Positions 1-7,628 of a stretch of DNA of 64,000 bases are shown here, piece by piece. Source of the stretch: Acinetobacter albensis (GTDB lineage: Bacteria > Pseudomonadota > Gammaproteobacteria > Pseudomonadales > Moraxellaceae); contig NZ_FMBK01000002.1 of the NCBI RefSeq assembly GCF_900095025.1, positions 186,001 to 250,000 of the forward strand, given 5' to 3'. Under the pieces are notes generated by a model that made no database searches, was not told where the DNA came from, and worked only from the letters and a program-made list of their open reading frames with translations. The stretch's first letter is position 1; each line of letters begins with the position of its first letter. The translations under genes were made by a program, and so were the position numbers.

Positions 1-979
1 TAGGCATACGAATACCGTAACGGCTGAGGTCTTTAAACAATGCGCCACCCGCTTCTTCGAAATAAGTTTCCCATGCTTCTTTCCAAGACATCACTTTGTT
101 TGGCAACATGTAATCCATCATCATGCCGACAATAGACAGCAGGCGAGTACCGCGCCAGAACCATTTATCAATCCATTCCTGAACAATCGGAACGTTATCT
201 TCATGCTGTTCAAGTAAGAATTTGACAATTTCCAAACCTAAGGTCATGTGACGTGCTTCATCCGACTGCGCACTAAAACCAAAGGTTACGGTTGCCATAT
301 CGCCGTTATATGCTGCACCTGACATAAATGGCACGAACAATAAGTTGGTGAGTACATATTCAAAGGAGAAACTAATCGCCAGTAAGAACTCAAAAGGACC
401 TGCTGAACGCGCATCTTCAAAGAATGATTTTGGTACAGACAAGTACCAAACGCGGTCATGCATATGCGCCCAGTCTTGGAAGCCGTCAAAGAATTTGTTG
501 TAATGGCTCATGGCATGAATTTGCGTCTGTACATGGCGCAGTTCATCAATCGATTGCATTTGCGAAGCAATACGTGCGCCGATTCCGCCAAATTGGCGCC
601 CCACATGCGCATAACCTTGATAGGCTTGATATTCCAATGGCGTGACGGCGGTTAAAAACAGTTTAATGGCATTTAAATAGCGTTCATTACTGACATTCAT
701 CTGACCATTGTTTTGAGAAAAGGCATCAAAAATGGCATACAGTTTTTTCTCTTTTTCTGACTGATATTTCCAGTACGAATCCATGGTTAAACGGAACGGG
801 TCTTCCCATTTTGACCAGTCCGTAATTTTAATCCCTTCAAATTCTTCGTAAGGAAAAGCCTCTTTACGATCTGCATAGGAAAAATCCCAATCCAGATCAC
901 GGGTCAACATCCGGTAGCGGTCTTTCGCATTTAGTTTTTTGGTGGCAGTTTTAGTCGCGCTTTTTGCTTGGCTATTCAT
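1..979 (-). CDS. mopN: Phenol hydroxylase P3 oxygenase large subunit (partial)
   Basis: Large alpha subunit of a multicomponent phenol 2-monooxygenase (DmpN/MopN family), which inserts oxygen into phenol to give catechol at a carboxylate-bridged diiron centre. Only the first 326 residues are present; the 3' end lies beyond the left edge. All six expected diiron ligands are visible: E116 (LEYQAY), E146 and H149 (DELRH), E207 (FEY), E241 and H244 (SDEARH). The ATG at 977-979 has an AAAGGA ribosome-binding site 8 bases upstream. It is the fourth gene of a minus-strand operon after mopK, mopL and mopM, separated from mopM by 58 bases. Family assignment is very secure. Substrate range is inferred from the neighbouring MopR sensor. 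Confidence 0.95.
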   Translation of the reverse strand, partial: MNSQAKSATKTATKKLNAKDRYRMLTRDLDWDFSYADRKEAFPYEEFEGIKITDWSKWEDPFRLTMDSYWKYQSEKEKKLYAIFDAFSQNNGQMNVSNERYLNAIKLFLTAVTPLEYQAYQGYAHVGRQFGGIGARIASQMQSIDELRHVQTQIHAMSHYNKFFDGFQDWAHMHDRVWYLSVPKSFFEDARSAGPFEFLLAISFSFEYVLTNLLFVPFMSGAAYNGDMATVTFGFSAQSDEARHMTLGLEIVKFLLEQHEDNVPIVQEWIDKWFWRGTRLLSIVGMMMDYMLPNKVMSWKEAWETYFEEAGGALFKDLSRYGIRMP

Positions 980-1037
980 CTTGATCATCCTTTTCAATCT
1001 GTTGAAGCGATTGGCTTCTTGTATTTTTTGTGTGGGA

Positions 1038-1307
1038 TTAATTCCACTGCAAGGTGAAGGTGTCGTCATCTTCATCAACGTTGCCACCTAAGGTGATCAT
1101 GTTGAGTTGCAATTCTTGAATGTCCCAATCTTGTCCTAGTTTTTCAGATACCGTTTCTGCACGAACCACAAGTTTTCCGATATTTTCCACACGGATCATG
1201 GCCGGAAGGTATTGAATGGTGGCTTCTGGGTTATCTTGTTCAATCGCTTCAATGATGTAGCGTGAAGTATCGTTATCTTGTAATGCCAAATAAACTTTTG
1301 AGCTCAT
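1038..1307 (-). CDS. mopM: Phenol hydroxylase P2 regulatory (effector) protein
   Basis: An 89-residue cofactor-free effector protein of the DmpM/MmoB family. In the family it binds the oxygenase and tunes diiron reactivity and coupling of NADH use to hydroxylation. The size and the acidic alpha/beta sequence fit, as does its position between the P1 and P3 oxygenase subunits. AAGGA stands just upstream of the ATG, and the gap to mopL is only 12 bases, so the two are surely co-transcribed. No catalytic residues are expected. The assignment rests on family likeness and conserved operon order. Confidence 0.92.
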   Translation of the reverse strand: MSSKVYLALQDNDTSRYIIEAIEQDNPEATIQYLPAMIRVENIGKLVVRAETVSEKLGQDWDIQELQLNMITLGGNVDEDDDTFTLQWN

Positions 1308-1319
1308 GTCTGCGTATCC

Positions 1320-2324
1320 TTATGCAACTGAATCTAATTCAAGGGTTAAACCCGCTTTTTTACAGCGCTCTGCAATCACGGCTAAGCCATTGTCAATCGA
1401 TGCATTCCCAAGTGCGGTCGTGGCCCATGCACTAAAAGCTTCTGTTACTTGAGGTAAAAGCGTATTGATCCAACCTTGAATTAAGGCTTTATTTTCTTCT
1501 GATTCAGCAACGGCTATTTTTAAAACAGGATCTGACCATTTGCGTAAATCGGTTAAACAGTCCTTCATAAATTCAGTCAACATCGCCACATCACGTGCGC
1601 CTTGTTCAACCAACCATTGATCCAATTCACCATAAACCAGTTCTTGAATTAAGCTGTCGATGATTAGGTTTTGCAGGACATACAGTTTGAACCAATCTTG
1701 TTCGGTTAAGCTTTGTTCGCATAGTTTGCGCAGCGGTTGCCAAGCGGCATCATTCATCCAACTGTCTTTGGCTTGCTGAAGCGATTCACCGGTATTGCCA
1801 TCGATCAGTAAACCAATACGAGATAAATATTGCGCCATGCCTAAGCGATCCATTGCCGCATAAATACAAGCTTGAGTAATCACGGTACCATAACCATAGG
1901 CACTGCCTGACATCATGTGCAGATTGGCAGTTTGCTCGACATAACGGAATGGCAATAAGCAAGTGATGATTCTTTGTTTCACTTCATCACTTAAGTTTTC
2001 AACCAAATGGCGTTTTTCAAAAAATGAATAGCTCCCTTCAGCGGTTTCTTGTAAACGTGCACGATGCTGTACATATGAACCATAATAAAATTGACGTGGG
2101 TCTTTAAAGGCATACCAATCTTGCATCTGTAAGGCAGAATAGGTGTGATCATTTAAAGTTTTATCTTGTTTCCACAAAGGACGATAATGAAAATTGGTTG
2201 CCCCTTGTACATCAAAGCTGACTTCTTGATAACGCGTCGCTGGCTTTTTACCAAAACGACGTTCGATATAGGCATAGGTTTGACGAATCGGTTCGAGGTT
2301 GGAGGTTTTAATTTCTAAAGTCAT
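1320..2324 (-). CDS. mopL: Phenol hydroxylase P1 oxygenase small subunit
   Basis: Beta subunit of the phenol hydroxylase oxygenase (DmpL/MopL), about 334 residues. It has the ferritin-like helical fold of the alpha subunit but carries no diiron site in this family. It supports the alpha subunit in the (alpha-beta-gamma)2 oxygenase. A GTG three bases upstream (2327) would lengthen the protein by one residue; the ATG at 2324 is preferred because AAGGAA is spaced about 8 bases from it. It lies between mopK (18-base gap) and mopM in the operon. The sequence is typical, with no frameshift or truncation. Confidence 0.93.
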   Translation of the reverse strand: MTLEIKTSNLEPIRQTYAYIERRFGKKPATRYQEVSFDVQGATNFHYRPLWKQDKTLNDHTYSALQMQDWYAFKDPRQFYYGSYVQHRARLQETAEGSYSFFEKRHLVENLSDEVKQRIITCLLPFRYVEQTANLHMMSGSAYGYGTVITQACIYAAMDRLGMAQYLSRIGLLIDGNTGESLQQAKDSWMNDAAWQPLRKLCEQSLTEQDWFKLYVLQNLIIDSLIQELVYGELDQWLVEQGARDVAMLTEFMKDCLTDLRKWSDPVLKIAVAESEENKALIQGWINTLLPQVTEAFSAWATTALGNASIDNGLAVIAERCKKAGLTLELDSVA

Positions 2325-2342
2325 CACGATTTCCTTATAAGT

Positions 2343-2633
2343 TTAAGATTGATCTTCTTGATCTAAATGTTCACGGACTTGGCTGAGCATGGTGGGTTCT
2401 ACGCCATAACGCCATTTGTCTTCTTGGGCATCATTCCAAGCTTGCTGGGCTTCGGTCATTTCGATGACATGATTAATTTCACAGAAATGCTGAAAAGCTT
2501 GCTGAGGGAGAATCAATTCGACAAAAAGTGTTGGGTCGTGGATTGCAAAGTCAAATTCAACGAACTTGGCATGACGGTCACCTGTTACACGAATGTATTT
2601 GGTGAGTTGGTCATGTTGTAGCGCTTGAGTCAT
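2343..2633 (-). CDS. mopK: Phenol hydroxylase P0 auxiliary subunit
   Basis: First gene of the phenol hydroxylase operon, about 96 residues, DmpK family (P0 component). In the pseudomonad system the homologous protein is needed for growth on phenol and is thought to aid assembly or activation of the oxygenase; that role is family knowledge. Two in-frame ATGs occur. The upstream one (2642) directly abuts AAAAGG with no spacer, whereas the second (2633) is about 8 bases from AGGA, so the second is chosen. A 9-bp palindrome and a candidate sigma-54 promoter lie upstream, facing away from mopR. Confidence 0.88.
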   Translation of the reverse strand: MTQALQHDQLTKYIRVTGDRHAKFVEFDFAIHDPTLFVELILPQQAFQHFCEINHVIEMTEAQQAWNDAQEDKWRYGVEPTMLSQVREHLDQEDQS

Positions 2634-2655
2634 TGGAATCATCCTTTTATCTCTA

Positions 2656-2674
2656 CACTGAAATCATTTCAGTG
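2656..2674. promoter_or_regulatory. Perfect 9-bp palindrome in the mopK leader
   Basis: CACTGAAAT and ATTTCAGTG are separated by a single C, between the candidate sigma-54 promoter and the mopK ribosome-binding site. With a one-base spacer it is more like a protein-binding operator than an RNA hairpin, though transcribed RNA could pair here with a larger loop. Function unknown. Confidence 0.45.
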
Positions 2675-2704
2675 ATGCAACCTTGCATTTATTGATAGAG
2701 ATAT

Positions 2705-2720
2705 ATCAAAACTCATGCCA
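2705..2720 (-). promoter_or_regulatory. Candidate sigma-54 (-24/-12) promoter of mopKLMN
   Basis: On the minus strand TGGCAT, five bases, then TTGAT matches the consensus TGGCAC-N5-TTGCA with exact spacing. One base of the -12 GC dinucleotide differs (GA). The site is about 60-70 bases upstream of mopK. MopR-type activators act on sigma-54 promoters, and an IHF match and an inverted repeat sit further upstream in the expected order. Confidence 0.6.
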
Positions 2721-2739
2721 ACTTTTATTAATTATTATT

Positions 2740-2752
2740 AATCAATTATTTA
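2740..2752 (+). promoter_or_regulatory. Candidate IHF-binding site
   Basis: AATCAATTATTTA fits the IHF consensus WATCAANNNNTTR exactly. It lies between the putative activator site and the -24/-12 promoter, where IHF bending usually assists sigma-54 activators. In such AT-rich DNA a chance match is possible. Confidence 0.45.
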
Positions 2753-2793
2753 TGTTTTTTTATCTGCTTTTTTATATTATTTGAGCGATAAAA

Positions 2794-2843
2794 ATTCATT
2801 ATTTGATGAACATAAAAATGTTTGATTTCATCAAATAATGAAT
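2794..2843. promoter_or_regulatory. 17-bp inverted repeat, candidate MopR upstream activating sequence
   Basis: Two perfect 17-bp arms (2794-2810 and 2827-2843; core TTTGATGAA / TTCATCAAA) flank a 16-base spacer. The right half also contains TTTGAT-N3-ATCAAA. This puts the site roughly 100-150 bases upstream of the inferred mopK transcription start, the usual place for DmpR/XylR/MopR sites. The same site could also mediate control of the divergent mopR gene. Confidence 0.6.
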
Positions 2844-3025
2844 GGTTAGGTGGGGAATTTGAAAATACTTTTTATAGGTCTAGTGATTTATATCTATATG
2901 ATTTTATAGTTTTAATTCAAAAATACCTTATAGGTATAAAGTTATGATAATAAGGTAGTAAAACTTTTTAGTTAGAAGTGGGTAAGATAGGGGGGAGACC
3001 TATAGCCAAGGATGGATATTCAGTC

Positions 3026-4699
3026 ATGCCTCAAGCCAAAGATGCGAATTTTTATACTCAAATTTTGGAGAAAAACAAAGATATTCAAGATTTACTGGAT
3101 AAAATTCAGTTTGATAGTCAGCATGGAAAAATTTGGTTTGAAGAAAATCGTATGCTGCTGATGCATACCAGCATCATGGGCTTTTTAAGAAAAGATTTGT
3201 ATAACATGTTGGGTTGGGAACGGACTAAGCGTTTTTTTATTCGTCTGGGTTATCAGGCTGGTGTGAGGGATGCAGAAGTCACTTCTAAATTACGTCCGAA
3301 TTTAAATGAAGCTGAAGCATTTATGGCTGGACCGCAAATGCATGGTATTCGTGGCATGGTTCAAGTTGAAGTCAATGAACTTCAATTAAGTCATGATGAA
3401 CATGAATTTTATGCGGATTTTAACTGGCGAAATTCATTTGAAGCGGAAGTTCATTTAAGTGAGTTTGGTGCTTCGGAAGAATCAGCTTGTTGGATGTTAT
3501 TGGGTTATGCCTGTGGTTATACCAGTCTGGTCATGGGGCAAACTATTATTTATCAAGAAACCCATTGTGTTGCCAAAGGGGATGATTGTTGTCGAATTAT
3601 TGGTAAACCTTTAGATGAATGGGAAAATGCCGATGAATTGATCCAGTTTATGTCACCCGATCCAGTGTCTGATGAATTAATTGCCTTACAGGCGGAACTG
3701 AATGAGTTAAAGAAAAATATTTATACAGATATAGAAGCAGACTACACCATGTTCAATTCTATTGGTGAATCAGTTGCATATCGTAAAGTCTGTGATCTTT
3801 TGAAAAAGGCAGCAGGTAGCAAGGTTGCTGTATTACTGCAAGGTGAAACTGGGGTTGGTAAGGAAGCTTTTGCACGAGGGATTCATGAAGGTAGTTCCCG
3901 TAAAGGGCAGCCATTTGTTGCTGTAAACTGTGCCTGTATTCCGCCAGATTTAATTGAAGCAGAACTTTTTGGTGTAGAAAAAGGTGCATTTACAGGTGCA
4001 ACGCAAACTCGGAGTGGAAAATTTGAACGTGCCCATCAAGGAACTATTTTTTTAGATGAAGTGATTGAGCTTTCACCACGTGCACAAGCAGCTTTATTGC
4101 GGATGTTACAAGAAGGAGAATATGAGCGAGTAGGTGATCATCAAACTCGAAAGGCTGATGTGCGTCTGGTTGCAGCCACCAATGAAAATTTGGAACAAGC
4201 CGTAAAAGATGGGCGATTCCGTGCTGATTTATATTATCGATTAAACATTTTTCCAGTCATTATTCCACCGCTGCGTGAGCGCCGTGATGATATTCCGTTA
4301 TTGATTACGCACTTCTTATCGCGTTTTGAAAATATGTATGGAAAGACTTTAAAAGGTTTAAGTGACAAAGCCAAAAACTTTGTGATGAACTATGAATGGC
4401 CTGGCAATATTCGGGAACTCGAAAATCTGTTGGAACGAGCGACTTTACTGACTGAGCATCAACAAGAAATTAAATTAAGCAGTTTATTTCCTCAAATTCA
4501 ACATGACAGTGAATCGAAGCCTGAGAATGTAGATTTAAATGCAATCATACAAGATGGATTTTGCCTGGAAGAGCATGAAAGGCAGCTCATTCATATTGTA
4601 ATGCAAAAAGTGAATCGTAATGTTTCTGAAGCAGCTCGTGTATTGGGGATTAGCCGAGCCGCTTTGGATTATCGGTTAAAAAAATATGATGCAAAATAA
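3026..4699 (+). CDS. mopR: Phenol-sensing sigma-54-dependent activator MopR
   Basis: NtrC/DmpR-family activator, 557 residues, that binds phenol and drives the divergent phenol hydroxylase operon with sigma-54 RNA polymerase. An N-terminal V4R-type sensor (about 1-200) carries the published MopR phenol-pocket residues H106 and W134 and zinc ligands C155, E178, C181 and C189, all at identical numbering when the ATG at 3026 is used. That alignment and an upstream AAGGA choose this start over an in-frame GTG at 2978. The central AAA+ domain (about 230-470) has Walker A GETGVGKE and the sigma-54 contact motif GAFTGA. The C-terminus has a Fis-type helix-turn-helix. A hairpin terminator follows. 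Confidence 0.96.
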   Translation: MPQAKDANFYTQILEKNKDIQDLLDKIQFDSQHGKIWFEENRMLLMHTSIMGFLRKDLYNMLGWERTKRFFIRLGYQAGVRDAEVTSKLRPNLNEAEAFMAGPQMHGIRGMVQVEVNELQLSHDEHEFYADFNWRNSFEAEVHLSEFGASEESACWMLLGYACGYTSLVMGQTIIYQETHCVAKGDDCCRIIGKPLDEWENADELIQFMSPDPVSDELIALQAELNELKKNIYTDIEADYTMFNSIGESVAYRKVCDLLKKAAGSKVAVLLQGETGVGKEAFARGIHEGSSRKGQPFVAVNCACIPPDLIEAELFGVEKGAFTGATQTRSGKFERAHQGTIFLDEVIELSPRAQAALLRMLQEGEYERVGDHQTRKADVRLVAATNENLEQAVKDGRFRADLYYRLNIFPVIIPPLRERRDDIPLLITHFLSRFENMYGKTLKGLSDKAKNFVMNYEWPGNIRELENLLERATLLTEHQQEIKLSSLFPQIQHDSESKPENVDLNAIIQDGFCLEEHERQLIHIVMQKVNRNVSEAARVLGISRAALDYRLKKYDAK

Positions 4700-4745
4700 T
4701 CTAAGATGCTTTAACGCATTAAATTAATGTTCTGATGAAATGAAA

Positions 4746-4780
4746 AAGACTGATTTCTATCTATTATAGAAACCAGTCTT
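4746..4780. terminator. Hairpin terminator between mopR and the DUF2171 gene
   Basis: AAGACTG-A-TTTCTAT pairs with ATAGAAA-C-CAGTCTT (one mismatch, short loop). T-rich DNA on both sides suits bidirectional termination of the two converging genes, although neither T-run is uninterrupted. Confidence 0.6.
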
Positions 4781-4839
4781 AGAGTTTATTTATCTATTCC
4801 ATATTTTTGATAAGAATAGATTAAATAGAGATTTAAAAA

Positions 4840-5070
4840 TTATGCTTCAATCCAAGTATCTTTTACTTCTTGAGAGTCTTTATTTAAAATGACTTTCCCG
4901 TCTCGAATTTCACCTATCCAAGCAGAAGGAATCAAATGATGCTTACCATCGCCATGTTTGGTTAATTTAATATCTGAACCTTGAACATGATCTACATCAC
5001 CCACTTTCGTACCACAAGCTGCAATAACGTTTGAATGTTCTTTAATATCTGTAATATTAATGGCTGTCAT
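4840..5070 (-). CDS. DUF2171 domain protein (PRC-barrel-like)
   Basis: A 76-residue soluble protein with the DUF2171 pattern: an initial ITDIKEHSNVIAACG segment, then VGDVDHVQG and DIKLTK, then HHLIPSAWI. The family adopts a small PRC-barrel-like beta fold and is common as single-domain proteins of unknown function, often stress-associated. AGAGG precedes the ATG at 7-base spacing. It is convergent with mopR, with no operon partner; the next gene is about 750 bases away. Function cannot be stated from sequence. Confidence 0.8.
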   Translation of the reverse strand: MTAINITDIKEHSNVIAACGTKVGDVDHVQGSDIKLTKHGDGKHHLIPSAWIGEIRDGKVILNKDSQEVKDTWIEA

Positions 5071-5440
5071 GTTGTACCTCTATAGAATGTATATTGGTTA
5101 AGAACAGCATTTAAGGTATATCATTTAAAAAATAAAGGGGAGAATAATAAAATAAGGCATACAAACAATAATGAAAAATTACTTTGTATGTCTGAGTTAA
5201 GTTTCATTATTTTATTGTAATAAGCATAATAATATAAAGAGCACTTTTAAATTTTAAAATTAATGACTGGATAAAGCTAAATGTAAATTTTTATTTTAAA
5301 TTTATAGAAAGTCATGTTAAATGATTCAATAAAAAGATAAATATTTAATTTTAATGCGATTTAGTGGTTTTAATTTTTGATCATTAATGATTACACAATA
5401 AGAATTTTATTGGAGTGATGTGTATAAATGTTGATCGCTA
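5071..5440. other. Very AT-rich intergenic stretch
   Basis: No open reading frame with a ribosome-binding site was seen on either strand. It contains the promoter side of the DUF2171 gene (near 5071-5130) and otherwise A/T-tract DNA leading to the small-RNA promoter at 5441. Confidence 0.6.
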
Positions 5441-5469
5441 TTGCATAGGGAAAAATAAAGTTATATATT
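5441..5469 (+). promoter_or_regulatory. Sigma-70 promoter of the putative small RNA
   Basis: TTGCAT (5441-5446), a 17-base spacer, then TATATT (5464-5469), near-consensus elements at optimal spacing. Transcription would start near 5476, directly before the more GC-balanced conserved-looking segment. Confidence 0.65.
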
Positions 5470-5475
5470 GATCAT

Positions 5476-5612
5476 ACAGTAGGTCGTTACAGACGCTACG
5501 AGGAAGTTGGACGGATCAATGACAGCTCGTTGAGTTTATAACCTTAAGGGTTAAACAATAAATCAGCACTAGCCTTCCAACATAAAAGCCCGCAGAAATG
5601 TGGGCTTTTTTT
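5476..5612 (+). ncRNA. Putative orphan small RNA of about 137 nt
   Basis: A free-standing transcription unit lacking any plausible ORF. It has a good sigma-70 promoter 7 bases upstream and ends in a strong intrinsic terminator. Its base composition is clearly less AT-rich than its flanks. Visible elements: a GGAAG/CTTCC pairing possibility between about 5502 and 5576, a TAACC-TTAAG-GGTTA hairpin near 5538-5552, and two GGA motifs (GAGGAAG, ACGGATC) of the type bound by CsrA/RsmA. I do not recognise the RNA family. It does not look like tmRNA, 6S RNA, RNase P or SRP RNA. The sequestering or antisense role is unknown. Confidence 0.6.
5585..5612 (+). terminator. Intrinsic terminator of the small RNA
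   Basis: AAAGCCCGCA and TGTGGGCTTT form a 10-bp stem (one G-U pair) capped by a GAAA tetraloop, followed by an uninterrupted T-run. One of the strongest terminators in the window. Confidence 0.9.
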
Positions 5613-5817
5613 ATTGTGCACCCATTTGAATGATTAATTTTTTGTTATTTATATTTAAAATTTACAAGACATTCTGTTTTCCTAGATAAAGAAAAAAACG
5701 TCATTAAGTGTTATAAAAAATTACATTGCCAAAAAATCTAACATTTTAAATGATGGTCTTTAAAATATCTTGTGCTATAAAAAAGATCAATTAAACACAA
5801 GAATAGGGAGTTCCAAA

Positions 5818-6036
5818 ATGACGAAAATGATAGAGATAAAGGTTAAAGATCAATTTAGTGAAATACATGAAGTTCAAGCTTTACTTCGAGAAATTCCTCA
5901 ACAAGCTGAATTGAATCAACTCTCATTGTTTCAGCGGATTGAACATATAGTTGTAAAGGGTGAAACCATTCGTCCCAGTATTGAATTACTATTTGAAAGT
6001 CGCCAGTCGGATAGTATCTATCGTGTGGTTGAATAG
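5818..6036 (+). CDS. Hypothetical protein, 72 residues
   Basis: Small soluble protein starting at an ATG 8 bases after AGGGAG; an upstream in-frame TTG (5770) has no ribosome-binding site. The sequence is mixed helix/strand, begins MTKMIEIKVKDQF and contains QSDSIYRVVE at its end. No cysteines, membrane segment or recognised motif. It stands alone, downstream of the small-RNA gene by about 200 bases and convergent with the next gene. The ribosome-binding site and coding-like codon use favour a real gene, but I cannot assign a function. Confidence 0.65.
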   Translation: MTKMIEIKVKDQFSEIHEVQALLREIPQQAELNQLSLFQRIEHIVVKGETIRPSIELLFESRQSDSIYRVVE

Positions 6037-6201
6037 TTTTAAAATTAATTTAATATCATCTAAATAGAAATTGAGTTCATAAAATAATTTTTGAAATAAA
6101 TCAATTATTAAAATAAAGCGTTTTTTTTGATTTTTTATATAAGAATAACTCGCTTAAGTAAATAATAGATTCTGCTGATCTCAAAAATCAAACTATGCAT
6201 G

Positions 6202-6840
6202 CTATGAACTCATGATTTTTTGTAGTGAAAAATTGATTTGCTTTAAATGAAAATTTAACTCATTCGATGAAATTCGACTTTCTTGTAATGCCGTAATCCA
6301 CTGCATTTGACATAATTTCAATTGCGCTAAATCAGAAGCCTGTAAAATACGATTAATCAGTTGTTTGGCTATTAAGCCACAATTTTGTTGGAGTAGCTGT
6401 GCCATCAACTGTTTTACTTCGTCAAAACCCAAAGTATGTAATTTGATTTCTAATGGATGATGAGTGTCTGTAATGGAAAGATCAGCCTGAATTTCAGAAC
6501 TGAGATTATCGTTTACTCGATGCGTGATAATCGCATCGGTCATGTTTTCTTGATTTTTTTTGATTAACTGATTTGGATGAGTAATCTCACTTGTAGATTC
6601 GAAGCTTTTTAAGATGCTTGAAGAATTAACATGTGAAGGAGCGTCATCAGCAATCAATCCCAAATTGATTAATTGCTCCAATAATTCTGGTGAGGCAATT
6701 CGTTGTTTAAACTGTTCATTGAGTAGATCAAAATCTTCTGTACCAATGAGCAGTAAAAGCCGTCGTTGTCGAGCATTCAAATTCATAGAACGCTGTTTTA
6801 AACTTTCAATGCCTAAATCGGTTTTATAATACTGAGACAT
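6202..6840 (-). CDS. Hypothetical protein with helix-rich N-terminal domain
   Basis: A 212-residue protein without signal peptide or membrane segment. Residues 15-65 (LNARQRRLLLLIG followed by a leucine-rich helix ending LINLGLI) resemble the small winged-helix-like segment found at the start of several proteobacterial regulatory proteins. The rest is Gln/Leu-rich and predicted helical (KQLMAQLLQQNCGLIAKQLI), resembling a helical-bundle or oligomerisation domain. GGGGGAG lies 11 bases before the ATG. The neighbour on the same strand is an ExoX-like exonuclease 90 bases upstream. DNA binding is only a guess. Confidence 0.7.
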   Translation of the reverse strand: MSQYYKTDLGIESLKQRSMNLNARQRRLLLLIGTEDFDLLNEQFKQRIASPELLEQLINLGLIADDAPSHVNSSSILKSFESTSEITHPNQLIKKNQENMTDAIITHRVNDNLSSEIQADLSITDTHHPLEIKLHTLGFDEVKQLMAQLLQQNCGLIAKQLINRILQASDLAQLKLCQMQWITALQESRISSNELNFHLKQINFSLQKIMSS

Positions 6841-6929
6841 TGCTTAATTTACTCCCCCAAAATAAATTCAAGCAGATTGTAGGGGATAGATATGACAATA
6901 TGATTTAAAAAATATTACAAATCAAAAGA

Positions 6930-7628
6930 TTATAAATTGACAAGATTGGTGTTCTGTATCGCTTTACGCAGGTAGGGATCTAAATCTTCTTGGCGAAGCA
7001 GCCATTGCATATAATCAGCAGGCAAATCAGCAATCGCTGAACCGCGATGTTTACCAAAATTGATTGTGCGAGGAATACGCGCATCTTCGGAAGCCGCATA
7101 GAGTGCCTCAATATTTTGAATTTTTAAATGATGAATTTGATGCATCAAAATATTTGCCGTTAAAATAATATCCATGTCTGCACGATGGGCTTTTTTAATC
7201 ATCTCACGTGCTTTTTCACTGCCTTTAGAAATCATATAAATGAGTGCTGAAATGTTATGTGCTTCAGCTTCTGGCCAAACTAATCGTGCAAGGGCAAGAG
7301 TACAGATTGCTTTAATATTCGAGGTATCGATACCACATTTTGCAATTGCACGAATGTCATAATCAATATTGTGACCAATAATATAAGTGGTATTTTCGGG
7401 AAGTTGAAACGTGGTGTAATGTGGCTGATCCACCAATTCTGATTCTAAAATATGATGAACAGCCATTGCTGCATAAGAAATCGGCTCATCGACACTGTAA
7501 AATTGATCAAAAATTTGGGTTTTATCTAGTGTGAGTTTGCCTTCATTCACTTGTATCGGTGCGTAAGCAATTTCAATCGGTTGTCCATTTAGGGTATGGG
7601 TTTCGGTATCGAGAATAATGGCTTGCAT
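6930..7628 (-). CDS. DEDDh 3'-5' exonuclease, ExoX-like, with DUF3820 tail
   Basis: Predicted 3'-5' DNA exonuclease of the DnaQ/ExoX superfamily, 232 residues. The Exo I motif DTET is at residues 7-10, Exo II is GHNIDYD near residue 85, and Exo III is AHRADMD with H and D about residues 146-150, giving a complete DEDDh set. The C-terminal part (INFGKHRGSAIADLPADYMQWL) is a DUF3820 module, which often follows ExoX-type nuclease domains and is thought to bind nucleic acid. E. coli ExoX is of similar size and acts in mismatch repair and UV tolerance; the same role here is inferred. It is monocistronic or with the downstream hypothetical gene. Confidence 0.85.
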   Translation of the reverse strand: MQAIILDTETHTLNGQPIEIAYAPIQVNEGKLTLDKTQIFDQFYSVDEPISYAAMAVHHILESELVDQPHYTTFQLPENTTYIIGHNIDYDIRAIAKCGIDTSNIKAICTLALARLVWPEAEAHNISALIYMISKGSEKAREMIKKAHRADMDIILTANILMHQIHHLKIQNIEALYAASEDARIPRTINFGKHRGSAIADLPADYMQWLLRQEDLDPYLRKAIQNTNLVNL

